Origin: Litoribacillus peritrichatus
Lineage (GTDB): Bacteria; Pseudomonadota; Gammaproteobacteria; Pseudomonadales; Litoribrevibacteraceae
Direction: 5' to 3'
NCBI RefSeq assembly: GCF_039537985.1
Contig: NZ_BAABBN010000007.1
Coordinates: 248,001-312,000 of the forward strand
DNA length: 64,000 nt
Position 1 is the stretch's first letter; the number at the start of each line of letters is the position of its first letter. Positions 1-7,503 of the stretch are shown piece after piece. A program made the translations under genes and the position numbers. The notes beneath the pieces were generated by a model that ran no database searches, was not told where the DNA came from, and saw only the letters and a list, made by a program, of their open reading frames with translations.

Positions 1-1206
1 TTGCTGAATGTACTTTGCAACTTCGTTCTCTTCATCGGGTAAAGTCAGTTGACGAACAACTGTGGTGTTTGATTCAACTGTTAGTCTGAAGTGTCTTATT
101 TGCGTTGGTTGGATTCTAGCGAGGATGCTAGGCGAATGGCTGGATAGTACGGCTTGTGCTCTTAAGCCATGCACTAAGCTACTGATCTGACTTATGATTC
201 GAGATAGATAGTATGGAGCCAAATTATTCTCCGGCTCCTCAAGCGCCAAAATAGTCAACGAAGGCAAGGGCAATTCTGCACCGAGAAAGTCTTCACACTC
301 TGGTTGGGACAGGATCTCAGTTTCAACATCTAGGGTGGCTGAAGTCATGGCTATATGAAACAGGGAGCTTTGGCCATCACTTAATTCATCGATGCTCCGA
401 TCTCGACCACTTTCATCTGGATGCAACAGTACCTCTACCTTACGAACAAATTCTTCAAAGCGCAGGTCTATCGGACGAAACTTCGGTGTACTATCAGTTC
501 CAGCAGAGTGCAACTCCTGCCATCGCTCAGTGAGCTTTCCGGTAACGGCACTAATCGCATTTTCCCCTTCAAAGACCTCATTGAGCTCAGTAGCCTTCTC
601 AATAAAAGATGACCGAACTTGCTCTGACCAGTTAATGGCCTTCCAAAGTCGGCCTTTCAGAAATGCTGATACTTGGGAGGCTGCGCATCTTGTTGCAGGT
701 ACGTAAATCAATTGGATTCTAGAGCGATCCGCTGGACGCACATTGTGAAAATCAGCCTCTTCTGGATTACCCGATGTCGTAACCGCGCGAAATTGGCTAG
801 TAATGTACCCATCTATTGAGCCATCATCTTCCCATTCCGCGTCCAAGCGCAAACGGCACTTCAGTTGGCCACCCTCATCTGTCACGCTCATATGGTGAAA
901 GAAGTCTGGTATTACAGAGTGATCTCCGTCTTCATCATCCAATTCAGGGAAAGCGACAATGGCTTCAAGCGTTAAAGTTCGATGACTAGGTGTTTCTTCT
1001 TCAGAAGAAGGAATATAAAAATCCTGACGACGAATGATCCGCTGTTCATTGGATATCCCAAACATTCGTTGCAGGGCCTGCATTAAGACCGTTTTGCCTG
1101 CACCATTTGCTCCAACCAAAGTGGTTAGATCCGGATCGACAGCTATGCTCTGGCCTTCTGGTCCAAAGCTTCTAAAGTTTTTTAGTTTGAGTGTCTCAAT
1201 ATGCAA
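1..1206 (-). CDS. OLD-family AAA ATPase/nuclease, C-terminus beyond left edge
   Basis: The minus-strand frame is open from a TTG at 1206 to the window edge (402 codons seen). The start reads MHIETLKLKNFRSF, and an AAGGGA ribosome site lies 6 nt upstream; a GTG at 1230 is the alternative. Walker A GANGAGKT is at residues 32-39. An ABC-type signature (ELSDGQSSLF) and Walker B (LTILALEEPENN) are followed by an SSHSP motif, the order found in OLD-type and RecF-like ATPases. In that family a C-terminal Toprim nuclease follows; here it would lie outside the window. OLD proteins act in DNA repair or phage exclusion. That role is inferred, and the partner gene, if any, is unseen. Confidence 0.8.
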   Translation of the reverse strand, partial: MHIETLKLKNFRSFGPEGQSIAVDPDLTTLVGANGAGKTVLMQALQRMFGISNEQRIIRRQDFYIPSSEEETPSHRTLTLEAIVAFPELDDEDGDHSVIPDFFHHMSVTDEGGQLKCRLRLDAEWEDDGSIDGYITSQFRAVTTSGNPEEADFHNVRPADRSRIQLIYVPATRCAASQVSAFLKGRLWKAINWSEQVRSSFIEKATELNEVFEGENAISAVTGKLTERWQELHSAGTDSTPKFRPIDLRFEEFVRKVEVLLHPDESGRDRSIDELSDGQSSLFHIAMTSATLDVETEILSQPECEDFLGAELPLPSLTILALEEPENNLAPYYLSRIISQISSLVHGLRAQAVLSSHSPSILARIQPTQIRHFRLTVESNTTVVRQLTLPDEENEVAKYIQQ

Positions 1207-1410
1207 AGCCGATTCCCTTCTTGTGGCCACTTACAAACAGTACGCTGCTTTCAAATCACACAGACTCTTCGCACAGTAGAATATTAGTTAGAGCCAGTTT
1301 AGCTAAGCGAGCAAGTTTGTGAAAGGTGACATATGGCCTGAAGTTGGGTGTGTGTCATATCACAAATGAGCTTCGAAGAGATAGACCTATTACCTTTGCT
1401 CTCTTTTTTT

Positions 1411-2253
1411 CTAACATGGTTTATGCTTTACTGAGGCTCTTGTATCTAATGTATTTGTCAAATCATTCTGCTGTATAAATTGCCTATTAATTGAGTATTG
1501 CGCTTTGGAATCCCTCTCAAGAATATTCAGTATAATTTCAGGCTGACAGTTCTCTTTACTGTTCCTTGAGAGGTAAATGATATGCGTCTGACTATTTGCG
1601 ATAATAAAGTGCCCTTGGCCATCAACACCTTGAATTCTAAAACAGCCAACGTTACTTGAGTTAAATTTGTCAGCGCAAAAACCTGACTCAAGATATAAAT
1701 CTCTTTGTTGTTCAGCTAACTCGTTTCCTTTATTTGAAGCCCATATAGTAGAAAATGCTAGGAGAAAAAATACAGCTAATCCTCCAACCCATGTATACAT
1801 CGGCCAGTCAAAAGACCTCTCAATTGCATCGACCAAACGAACTAAGAACTTCGATAGCTTAGTTTTAGCAATCCCATCTTTCTGCTTATCAGCTCCTTGA
1901 GAATGTGACTGGTCAGGTATTTGTTCTTCGCCCGGGCCGATGTTGACCGTAGTTAAAATAATAAAAAATATAAGAGCGACAATACTCCATGTGGCGACTA
2001 CGATCCCCATAGACTTTACGACTAACCAAGAGCTAACAAAACCACTAGAAAAAACGGGTCGGCTAAATATATCGGGACTCACTCCAAATCCGCCTAAATA
2101 CGAAGTATCGAAAACCCAGTAAACAAGTTTCACGAACGGGATAAACATACCGATCGATGCTGCCGAAATTATTGCTTTTGCCGTAATTGCTTGTTTAACT
2201 TGATTAATTAATCGTTCTTTAGAATTCGATATGCTTGTGTTGGTAGAGTTCAT
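1411..2253 (-). CDS. Hypothetical membrane protein (280 aa)
   Basis: I do not recognise a family. The protein begins MNSTNTSISNSKERL. It has about three hydrophobic segments: near residues 27-48, near 85-105 (WSIVALIFFIILTTVNI) and near 155-172 (GGLAVFFLLAFSTIWAS). A polar linker of about 45 residues (GEEQIPDQSHSQGADK) separates the last two. The C-terminal 100 residues are soluble and contain two cysteines. The gene is clearly more AT-rich than the 6-20 kb genes, which fits an accessory island with the adjacent OLD-type ATPase and IS remnants. It lies about 200 nt downstream of that gene's start side, so the two are transcribed in series but not overlapping. Confidence 0.6.
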   Translation of the reverse strand: MNSTNTSISNSKERLINQVKQAITAKAIISAASIGMFIPFVKLVYWVFDTSYLGGFGVSPDIFSRPVFSSGFVSSWLVVKSMGIVVATWSIVALIFFIILTTVNIGPGEEQIPDQSHSQGADKQKDGIAKTKLSKFLVRLVDAIERSFDWPMYTWVGGLAVFFLLAFSTIWASNKGNELAEQQRDLYLESGFCADKFNSSNVGCFRIQGVDGQGHFIIANSQTHIIYLSRNSKENCQPEIILNILERDSKAQYSINRQFIQQNDLTNTLDTRASVKHKPC

Positions 2254-2641
2254 ATTTCTGAGCCTATTCCTTTAGCTTTTTATCCACAGTTATTTCATAG
2301 AGTTCATATTTTTCTATAGCCAGTCTAATCAAGTGCATAAAAATAGGTAACTAGTTGGATAAACTGATTAGCTTAAGTCATGCGAATTGTGCATGGTTTT
2401 AACGAAAAAACTTATTACATATTCAAGGCTCTAGCTATCAGCCAATAGCGGTACTTAGAAAAACGCCTTTAAAGTCCGCTAAAAATTCGTTCAATGAATT
2501 TGGTATTGGTAATACGCAAGTTCAAGTAACAACTACAATCCTTATCTCACACCAAAAAAATGAAAAGTTTATGTATTTTTACTGGTCACTTAATCGATCA
2601 ATTAGGAGTCGTTTAATGGCTTGAAGATGATCGGAAATTAT
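2254..2641. other. AT-rich intergenic stretch without a gene
   Basis: This 388-bp stretch has no supported ORF. It begins with a TTATCCACA sequence (a lone DnaA-box match) and ends at the truncated left side of the IS1380-type transposase remnant. The left end of that element could not be found here, so deletion has probably removed it. Confidence 0.4.
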
Positions 2642-3199
2642 TAATTGTACCGAGGGCATGCGACTAGCGAACAATTTCACAGTGAATTTAAGACCGACCT
2701 GGACCTTGAACGCCTGCCTTCAGGAAAGTTCGACACCAATGATTTAGTCATGGCTTTTGGCGTACTGGCGTATAATATTTTACGTTGGATGGGGCTTCAA
2801 AGTTTGATGGGTAAAGACTCCCCAGTCCGTCATCCAGCCAAACGACGAAGATTGCGTACCGTCATGCAAGAAGTGATTGGTGTGGCAAGCCGAATGATCG
2901 AGTCGGGCCGTCAATTGGTCTTACGCTTTGGTCAACACAGCCCTGGTTTCAATGCGCACAGACAGTTGAGCCAGTTACTGAGCTGAATTCACGCCCTGCA
3001 TTACACTTAATAGTATCAGCGAGTGAGGGCTGAGGCATCTGCACGTCCGCAAGGCTGGAGTGTGCAAAAAAACGGGCTGTTCTGGCAATGATTAGCAGAA
3101 TAGCCAAGCTGTAATGGAATGGTAAGTCACCATGGAATGTGAAAAATGGGAAGTCTTCAGAGACAAAAGTTTAAAAGGGCTTTAAGTCACGGATTCAGG
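2642..3199 (+). mobile_element. IS1380-type insertion sequence remnant
   Basis: The remnant contains only the last part of an IS1380-family transposase (2645-2986), about 200 bp of non-coding tail, and a probable right end TCACGGATTCAGG at 3187-3199. The right boundary is inferred because the interrupted IS982-type reading frame resumes exactly at 3200. The left end and about three quarters of the transposase are missing, so the element cannot move by itself. The identity of the terminal repeat is inferred from position, not from a database match. Confidence 0.6.
2645..2986 (+). pseudogene. IS1380 transposase, C-terminal fragment
   Basis: The translation YRGHATSEQFHSEFKTDLD followed by RLPSGKFDTN and AYNILRW is typical of the C-terminal DDE region of IS1380-family transposases, including the late catalytic glutamate (EQFHSE). 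Only about 113 residues remain of a family usually near 430-450. A TAA codon lies directly before the first recognisable residue (2642-2644), so no longer product can be made from this frame. There is no ribosome-binding site. It is a relic, useful mainly as a marker of past insertion. Confidence 0.8.
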
Positions 3200-3349
3200 T
3201 GACAGCTTAGGTTTTCGAATCTGCTTTAAGAAATTATCATTTGGCTCAATTTCGTGCAAAAGCGCCAATATTTTGCTATAAACTGCTTGTAAGTCACTCA
3301 TCTTGTTACCATTTTTTTCGACAACTAATGATAACCTCTTTATGAGGGT
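3200..3349 (-). mobile_element. IS982-type element, left-end fragment with transposase N-terminus
   Basis: On the minus strand an ATG at 3301 opens a frame reading MSDLQAVYSKILALLHEIEP and then FLKQIRKPKLS. This resembles the conserved N-terminus of IS982-family transposases, which continue as KLSDLELIA. Here the frame departs after KLS exactly at 3200/3199, where the IS1380-type end begins, and then stops. An ACCC-starting sequence on the minus strand at 3349 (ACCCTCATAAAGAGG) may be the outer end of the element. Family call is from memory of the motif; the end is tentative. Confidence 0.5.
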
Positions 3350-3375
3350 GAGTGGCTTACTCTTTTCTTAAAATC

Positions 3376-3750
3376 CTAAATGCACCACGGGTAAAGACTA
3401 TTTATTAAAGCGGCTGCAAACAGACAAAGAACAACTGAACCAACCGCATTCGATAATACTCTTTCACCTTGTTTTTTTAACTTCCTTTCCTTAAAGAAAA
3501 GTAAGCCCAAAAAAAGGCACAGCAGGATGACAGCCTCATCTCTTACAAATACGTCCGCAAGTCGAGAGTCCATTAGTAGGCTGGTACCTTCAAATATAGA
3601 ATCACTTATTTGCTGAAAGTGTTCCCGAGAGGTCATCATTGTTGCTAGCCCTCAGAGTATGAATACCTGAAGAAAGAGCAAAAACCGGTTTAAGTATTTG
3701 AGTCCTTTTGACGGCTTAAATCCATTGGGTGAGGTTATACTATTGTCCAT
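3376..3750 (-). pseudogene. Small membrane protein gene split by in-frame TGA
   Basis: An ATG at 3750, with AAGG 9 nt upstream, starts MDNSITSPNGFKPSKG and continues to YLNRFLLFLQVFIL, then TGA (3652-3654). The same frame resumes GLATMMTSREHFQQ and runs on to a stop at 3376. Joined, it would be a 124-residue protein with a hydrophobic segment across the stop (FLLFLQVFIL-x-GLATMM) and two more at about residues 75-85 and 105-120. A TGG-to-TGA change (Trp to stop) would explain the break. The downstream half has its own ATG (3639) with GAGGG upstream, so re-initiation is possible. It sits 35 nt after the broken cytochrome gene, so they form one operon. Family not recognised. Confidence 0.6.
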
Positions 3751-3785
3751 TATTAGTGCCTTATTTGTATTTTCTTATTTAGACC

Positions 3786-4394
3786 TCAAAGCGTATGCGC
3801 ATTGGCTTTGATGTAGGCCACGATGTCGGCCAGCTCTTCATCACTGTATTGTTTGATGCGGTCGATCATTTTCCGATGAGATTTGGTTTCTTCTGTGAAG
3901 TTCCTTTGGCCGGATTTGAAAGCTTTCAGCTGGCTGAAAATATAAGGGCCTTCCAGTTGTGTGATTTCAGGGCTATCGCTCAGGAATCGGCCAAAAGCGC
4001 TGGTGTGGCAACTGGCGCAATCTTTATCAAAATGAGGCGCGCCTTTTTGCGGGTCACCTGTAACGGTCAGCATGGATATGGTTCGGTCATTGTCTTCGTA
4101 ATGATCGGCAATGTCGTCCAGTTATGGTGAGTTAAATGTATGAGCCTGATGTGCGGCATCAATGAACTGTGCGTTTTCTGACGTTGAATTTCGCTGACCT
4201 GTTTGAAAATTTTGTATCTGGTCTTTGATGTACCAGGCTGGCATACCGTTTAAAACGGGTGCAAGAACACTTGCCTGTGCGTTTTCAGCATGGCACTGCT
4301 CACATTGTTTGGTAACAGACTCGCCCGCGTATAGTAAGCAAGTAAACGCACCTAATGTGAAGGCCAGTATTGTACGCAAATTGTTTTTCATCAT
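3786..4394 (-). pseudogene. Di-heme cytochrome c (c4/c553-like) split by in-frame TAA
   Basis: The frame from ATG 4394 encodes a signal peptide (MMKNNLRTILAFTLGAFTCL), then haem motif CEQCH at residues 31-35 and the c4-like stretch GMPAWYIKDQIQNFQTGQRN. It stops at TAA (4122-4124, codon 91). The identical frame continues LDDIADHYEDND through a second haem motif CASCH (residues 126-130) and QLKAFKSGQRN to a stop at 3786. The total, 202 residues, is the normal size of a two-domain periplasmic electron carrier. One substitution (GAA or CAA to TAA) suffices to explain it. The gene is divergent from norEF, suggesting a former role in NO or oxygen respiration. The C-terminal half alone has no signal peptide, so it could not be exported. 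Confidence 0.8.
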
Positions 4395-4511
4395 TATTCT
4401 CTTTTCAGGTCGAATCCATGCAAGCTTATCAGCGTTAGCTTAACCGAACCTTACCGAACACTCTAAGTAAAAAGGCCGGGCAAAATATCCTTTTCCTGAA
4501 TTCACCTAGAA

Positions 4512-4553
4512 ATGATCTAAGTCAAATACCTGAGTAAAACAGTTGGTTATTAT
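4512..4553 (+). promoter_or_regulatory. FNR/DNR-type promoter 1 (before norEF)
   Basis: ATGATctaaGTCAA at 4512-4525 matches the TTGAT-N4-ATCAA FNR/DNR/CRP-family box at 8 of 10 positions. A TATTAT hexamer at 4548-4553 would place transcription start near 4560, putting the box centre at about -41.5, the class II activator position. About 45 bp, including TGAGTAAAAC and TTGGTTATTAT, is nearly identical to the promoter at 5762. The box symmetry could also serve the divergent cytochrome operon. Regulator identity (oxygen or NO) is inferred from the norEF context. Confidence 0.6.
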
Positions 4554-4599
4554 TGAGTTCTCACTCCAGGTAAGAGTATCGGATGGGTCTGATGCTCTG

Positions 4600-4741
4600 G
4601 CAGGTTGTTGATTTTCTATCTGTGTTGCACTAACGGCGTTAAAATCAGGCTCAAAATGCTCATTTATGAACTATAAATTCCGCGTTTTCGTCTGATTTTG
4701 CCTTGTTAGTCCTGCCTCGATTACGAAACTCTACAGCCTGC
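4600..4741. repeat. Intergenic palindromic repeat, copy 1
   Basis: This 142-bp element begins GCAGGTTGTTGATTTTC and ends CAGCCTGC, and its arms are imperfect inverted repeats of about 60 nt (AAAATCAGGC on the left, TCTGATTTTGCC on the right). A second copy at 27193-27356 shares both arms and differs mainly in the centre. It lies between the FNR-type promoter and norE, so a long hairpin would form in the norEF leader RNA. It encodes nothing, like ERIC- or MITE-type elements, but I recognise no named family. Confidence 0.75.
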
Positions 4742-4843
4742 TCGAACTTATCAGGTGGGTATGCCTGATGGTTCGAATGGTTGGCAACAGAGAGTCTACT
4801 GGCTCTCTATGCCCTTTTTAAAACAACGAGGGGTGCTCTTCAC

Positions 4844-5458
4844 ATGTCTACGGTCATTGAATCTGGATCTCATTCAACTTTTCCTGCCGCTCAATCTGTG
4901 TCTTCAGAAAAAGAATTGCCGGGCGATCTGGCGGTTTGGTTTTTTATCTTGGCGGAGTTGACGGTATTTGCGATTTTCTTCATTGCTTACAGTTGGATGC
5001 ACACCCAGAACAGTGAAATGTTCAGTGCCGGTCAGGCGACACTTCATCCGATTGCAGGCCTCATTAACACGGTCTCGTTGATTACCAGCAGTTACGTGGT
5101 TGCGTTGGCGATGATTGCGGCCAGAGAAGGCAACCGTAAACGTTGCCAGCAGGGCTTAATGCTGGCGGTGTTGATTGCAGGCGTTTATGTGGTCAGTAAG
5201 TTGTGGGAATACAACTTACTCATCGAAGCGGGATACGATTTAAGCACCAATACTTTCTATATGTTCTATTTCTTTATGACTGGGTTTCACTTCATGCATG
5301 TTTTATTGGGCATGGTGGTTTTGGTGATATTTGTGTTTTGTCTGCAAAATGAATCTTATTTGAACGAAAACTTTGCCAGCGTTGAAGCCGGTGCCTGTTA
5401 TTGGCATATGGTGGATTTGCTGTGGATTATTCTTTTCCCGTTAATTTACGTGATCTAG
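4844..5458 (+). CDS. norE: NorE-like cytochrome c oxidase subunit III family protein
   Basis: The 204-aa protein starts MSTVIESGSH; CGAGGGG lies about 10 nt upstream, which decides this start over the longer frame from 4781. The sequence PGDLAVWFFILAELTVFAIFF and the later GFHFMHVLLGMVVL with YWHMVDLLWIILFPLIYV are hallmarks of haem-copper oxidase subunit III and NorE. Five hydrophobic helices are visible. NorE is an accessory membrane protein of nitric oxide reductase. No norCB catalytic genes are in the window, so it may serve a distant NOR or another oxidase. It is followed after 7 nt by norF in the same operon. Confidence 0.8.
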   Translation: MSTVIESGSHSTFPAAQSVSSEKELPGDLAVWFFILAELTVFAIFFIAYSWMHTQNSEMFSAGQATLHPIAGLINTVSLITSSYVVALAMIAAREGNRKRCQQGLMLAVLIAGVYVVSKLWEYNLLIEAGYDLSTNTFYMFYFFMTGFHFMHVLLGMVVLVIFVFCLQNESYLNENFASVEAGACYWHMVDLLWIILFPLIYVI

Positions 5459-5465
5459 GTGAGTT

Positions 5466-5750
5466 ATGTCTGCATCTACAGGGGTTAAAGCCGGAGTGGT
5501 CAGAGACACCCTAAGTTGGTTGGTGTTGATCAGTTTGACGGTCGCCGCCATTGTTCTGGGGCAACAGTTCATTTCGGGGCAAATCATCATTACTTGTGCG
5601 GTGGTGATTACGGCTCTGAAAGGCATCATTGTTTCAGATGTTTACATGGGATTAATGAAGGCGCCTAAGCTATGGCGCAGGTTGATGTTGAGCTATGTGA
5701 TTCTGATTCCGGGAATCACCGGCGCTATTTTGTTAATCGGAAGCCGTTAA
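5466..5750 (+). CDS. norF: NorF-like / cytochrome oxidase subunit IV family protein
   Basis: The 94-aa protein has three hydrophobic helices (SWLVLISLTVAAIVLGQQF, IIITCAVVITALKGIIVSD, and MLSYVILIPGITGAILLIG). It carries the short K-G-x3-D-x-Y-M-G-L region after the second helix that is usual in the prokaryotic COX4/NorF family. The start codon has GGTGAG just upstream and the gene follows norE after 7 nt, so translation is probably coupled. NorF helps maturation or activity of nitric oxide reductase in denitrifiers. The exact enzyme served cannot be told from this window. Confidence 0.75.
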   Translation: MSASTGVKAGVVRDTLSWLVLISLTVAAIVLGQQFISGQIIITCAVVITALKGIIVSDVYMGLMKAPKLWRRLMLSYVILIPGITGAILLIGSR

Positions 5751-5761
5751 GTGTTTAATAA

Positions 5762-5803
5762 ATGATCTGGATCAATTACTTGAGTAAAACACTTGGTTAT
5801 TAT
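5762..5803 (+). promoter_or_regulatory. FNR/DNR-type promoter 2 (before Cys-rich peptide gene)
   Basis: ATGATctggATCAA at 5762-5775 matches the FNR/DNR consensus at 9 of 10 positions. TATTAT at 5798-5803 predicts a start near 5810 with the box centred at about -41.5. The following ACTTGAGTAAAAC and TTGGTTATTAT segments repeat those of the promoter at 4512, showing a duplicated regulatory module. It drives the 28-residue peptide gene at 5838. Confidence 0.65.
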
Positions 5804-5837
5804 GATCCTGTCGCTGAAATCAAGAGAGGAAATGCCT

Positions 5838-5924
5838 ATGAGTTGTTGCGGAGGCTGTGGTGGCCAGGACAATAAACCTAAAGATGATCAGAAATCCGAT
5901 AAGGATAAGTCGAAATCTGATTAG
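5838..5924 (+). CDS. Small Cys-rich peptide (CCGGCGG motif, 28 aa)
   Basis: An ATG at 5838, 8 nt after AGAGAGGA, encodes MSCCGGCGGQDNKPK followed by a Lys/Asp/Ser tail (DDQKSDKDKSKSD) and TAG. An earlier in-frame ATG at 5832 is too close to the ribosome site. Three cysteines in CCGGCGG suggest metal or Fe-S binding. The peptide resembles the short 'CCGSCS motif' proteins annotated in marine gammaproteobacteria, whose function is unknown to me. Its own FNR/DNR-type promoter and the strong terminator after it make a complete tiny transcription unit, so I regard it as a real gene expressed with norEF, perhaps under low oxygen or NO. Confidence 0.7.
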   Translation: MSCCGGCGGQDNKPKDDQKSDKDKSKSD

Positions 5925-5991
5925 GATTTAGGTGTCTTGCTACGACACTTCTTTTCCGTTAGTTATTGGTTAGAAGTTTGTTTTGGTTGGC

Positions 5992-6021
5992 AAAGGGGAG
6001 CTTCGGCTCCCCTTTGTTTTT
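5992..6021 (+). terminator. Rho-independent terminator of peptide gene
   Basis: Perfect 10-bp stem AAAGGGGAGC / GCTCCCCTTT closes a TTCG tetraloop and is followed by GTTTTTTC. It ends the 5838 transcript. The minus strand has no U-tract, so it works in one direction. Confidence 0.9.
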
Positions 6022-6047
6022 TCGGATTATTAAAGTAAGGAACGAGA

Positions 6048-7082
6048 TCATTGAAGTGCTGAGGTCGCCACTTCAGAGCAATAAAAGCTTTCCAGTCTTC
6101 GTCGAATAAGACCTTCCAGTTGACCACTTTCTTTTAGCGTATTAAGTGCTAGTGGCGCGATATGTTCTACCTCCGTTAATAACCGTTCCGGCGTAATCAT
6201 GAAATCTTCCAGCAGGGTGCTGAGATTCTCATCGGCGTAGGTTTCAAACAGGTAGTCAACGATCAGTTCGTAGTTATCTTTAAAGTGCTCGGTAGTGCGG
6301 TAACGTAGCCAGAATTCGTATCCTAAGACGACAAACTCCGATAAATCGATGCTGTCCATGCCTTGTTGAATCTCGCCCAAGGTTTTGTGTTCGTAAATAT
6401 CCCACAGATCCATGGCAGAGGCTTTCAGTTGTTCTTCGGTGATGGAGAACTCCAGAAAGGATTTGCTTTGCTCAAGAATGAAGTCGAGGTTGTTGGTGAT
6501 GTAGCGTTTGACGCTTTCTTCCACGGCACCGCCGAGTTTAGGCGCAGTTTTATTCACCACCGCCCGGCTCATTTTTAGCACAGAAGACACGCCCGGTACT
6601 TTTTTAGTAAGCACATTACTTTCGTAAATGTAACGGGTGATGGCTTGGTAAACCACGCTGGATATCAGGTCGCCATAGATTGGCAGGTCGATGATGTGAT
6701 CCAGACCGTCAATCCGCTGTTGCTCCAGCTCAAGCAACTTATCCACAAACTCTTCAAATTGATGGGCGGTGATGACTTCGTTCAGTTGGGTATTTCTGTG
6801 TTTTTCGGATGTGAATAAACGTGTTGCAGCTTCGCCGGCAATTTCTGCTATTGCGCCGGGGATTTCCTGTTCAACCACATTGCGGTGAATGATTTGTTTG
6901 ATTTGTTCCGGCGTTACCCACTGTTTTAAATTTGTGGTTTTGAACCACTCAAACAATGGGCCAGACTCTTGCTGTACCCAGTTGATGAAGGTGTCTGTTT
7001 CGAAGCCAGCCAGTTCGTGTTGAACGTGAAGGTCGAGCAGTGTGTGCAGTTGGTTGTCTGCCGGCGTGGCTGGATTACTCAT
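6048..7082 (-). CDS. Conserved hypothetical helical protein (344 aa)
   Basis: No domain is recognised. The protein starts MSNPATPADNQLHTLL and is acidic and almost entirely helical by composition. It has no signal peptide and no clear membrane helix, though residues 134-150 (IDLPIYGDLISSVVYQA) and 165-180 are apolar and could associate with membranes. It lies 33 nt downstream of the 106-aa gene and then the desaturase, on the same strand. It may therefore belong to the desaturase transcription unit and work on lipids or membranes, but this is inference from position only. Confidence 0.6.
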   Translation of the reverse strand: MSNPATPADNQLHTLLDLHVQHELAGFETDTFINWVQQESGPLFEWFKTTNLKQWVTPEQIKQIIHRNVVEQEIPGAIAEIAGEAATRLFTSEKHRNTQLNEVITAHQFEEFVDKLLELEQQRIDGLDHIIDLPIYGDLISSVVYQAITRYIYESNVLTKKVPGVSSVLKMSRAVVNKTAPKLGGAVEESVKRYITNNLDFILEQSKSFLEFSITEEQLKASAMDLWDIYEHKTLGEIQQGMDSIDLSEFVVLGYEFWLRYRTTEHFKDNYELIVDYLFETYADENLSTLLEDFMITPERLLTEVEHIAPLALNTLKESGQLEGLIRRRLESFYCSEVATSALQ

Positions 7083-7115
7083 AAATTGGGTCCGTCCTGA
7101 GGGTTGAGTGGTAGG

Positions 7116-7436
7116 CTAAGGAGTCGCTTTTTCATTGTTTTTGGACATGACATCAGCCACTTTTGCACTGTCTTCCAGAGATTCGAAATAGTCTGAGGCT
7201 AATTCGCCCAAGCTGTGATTGACTGTCCGGATGGTGCTGTAAATGTTTCCGGCGGTTGAATCGTGAGTTTCTTTCAGCGTTTTCAGTTTGTCCGAACTGA
7301 TCGGGCTTTGGTTCATGACCTGGTAGCTGGTATCTGCGATGGCGGTATGAACGTTTTCAATGGCAGTGACGGTGGTGTCGATGGCCGTTTGGGCAAAATC
7401 TTTCGCAATTTCCAGGCGTTGAAGCAATGTTGTCAT
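7116..7436 (-). CDS. Small helical protein, phasin-like in composition
   Basis: The start MTTLLQRLEIAKDFAQ at 7436 is preferred because AAAGG lies 8 nt upstream; an in-frame ATG at 7478 has no such site. The 106-aa product is a low-complexity amphipathic helix rich in Ala, Thr, Ser and Val (TAIDTTVTAIENVHTAIADT) with a charged C-terminus. This resembles phasins or other surface-coating helical proteins, but I see no family motif. It sits between the desaturase and the 344-aa protein in one co-directional run. Confidence 0.6.
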   Translation of the reverse strand: MTTLLQRLEIAKDFAQTAIDTTVTAIENVHTAIADTSYQVMNQSPISSDKLKTLKETHDSTAGNIYSTIRTVNHSLGELASDYFESLEDSAKVADVMSKNNEKATP

Positions 7437-7503
7437 GGTCGGTACCTTTCTGTTTAACGCTAAGCCCTGGCGATTCATCGGTAGGATGATGCCTTGAGTC
7501 GGG

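Noticed and set aside
392..706. 104-aa plus-strand open frame
   Set aside because: Antisense to the OLD-family ATPase, whose Walker and signature motifs establish the coding strand.
2279..2288. Perfect DnaA box TTATCCACA
   Set aside because: Single box with no AT-rich unwinding repeats or replication genes; a chance match in an AT-rich gap is likely.
4755..4790. tRNA-like GGTTCGAAT sequence
   Set aside because: No acceptor stem or cloverleaf can be drawn around it; no tRNA seen anywhere in the window.
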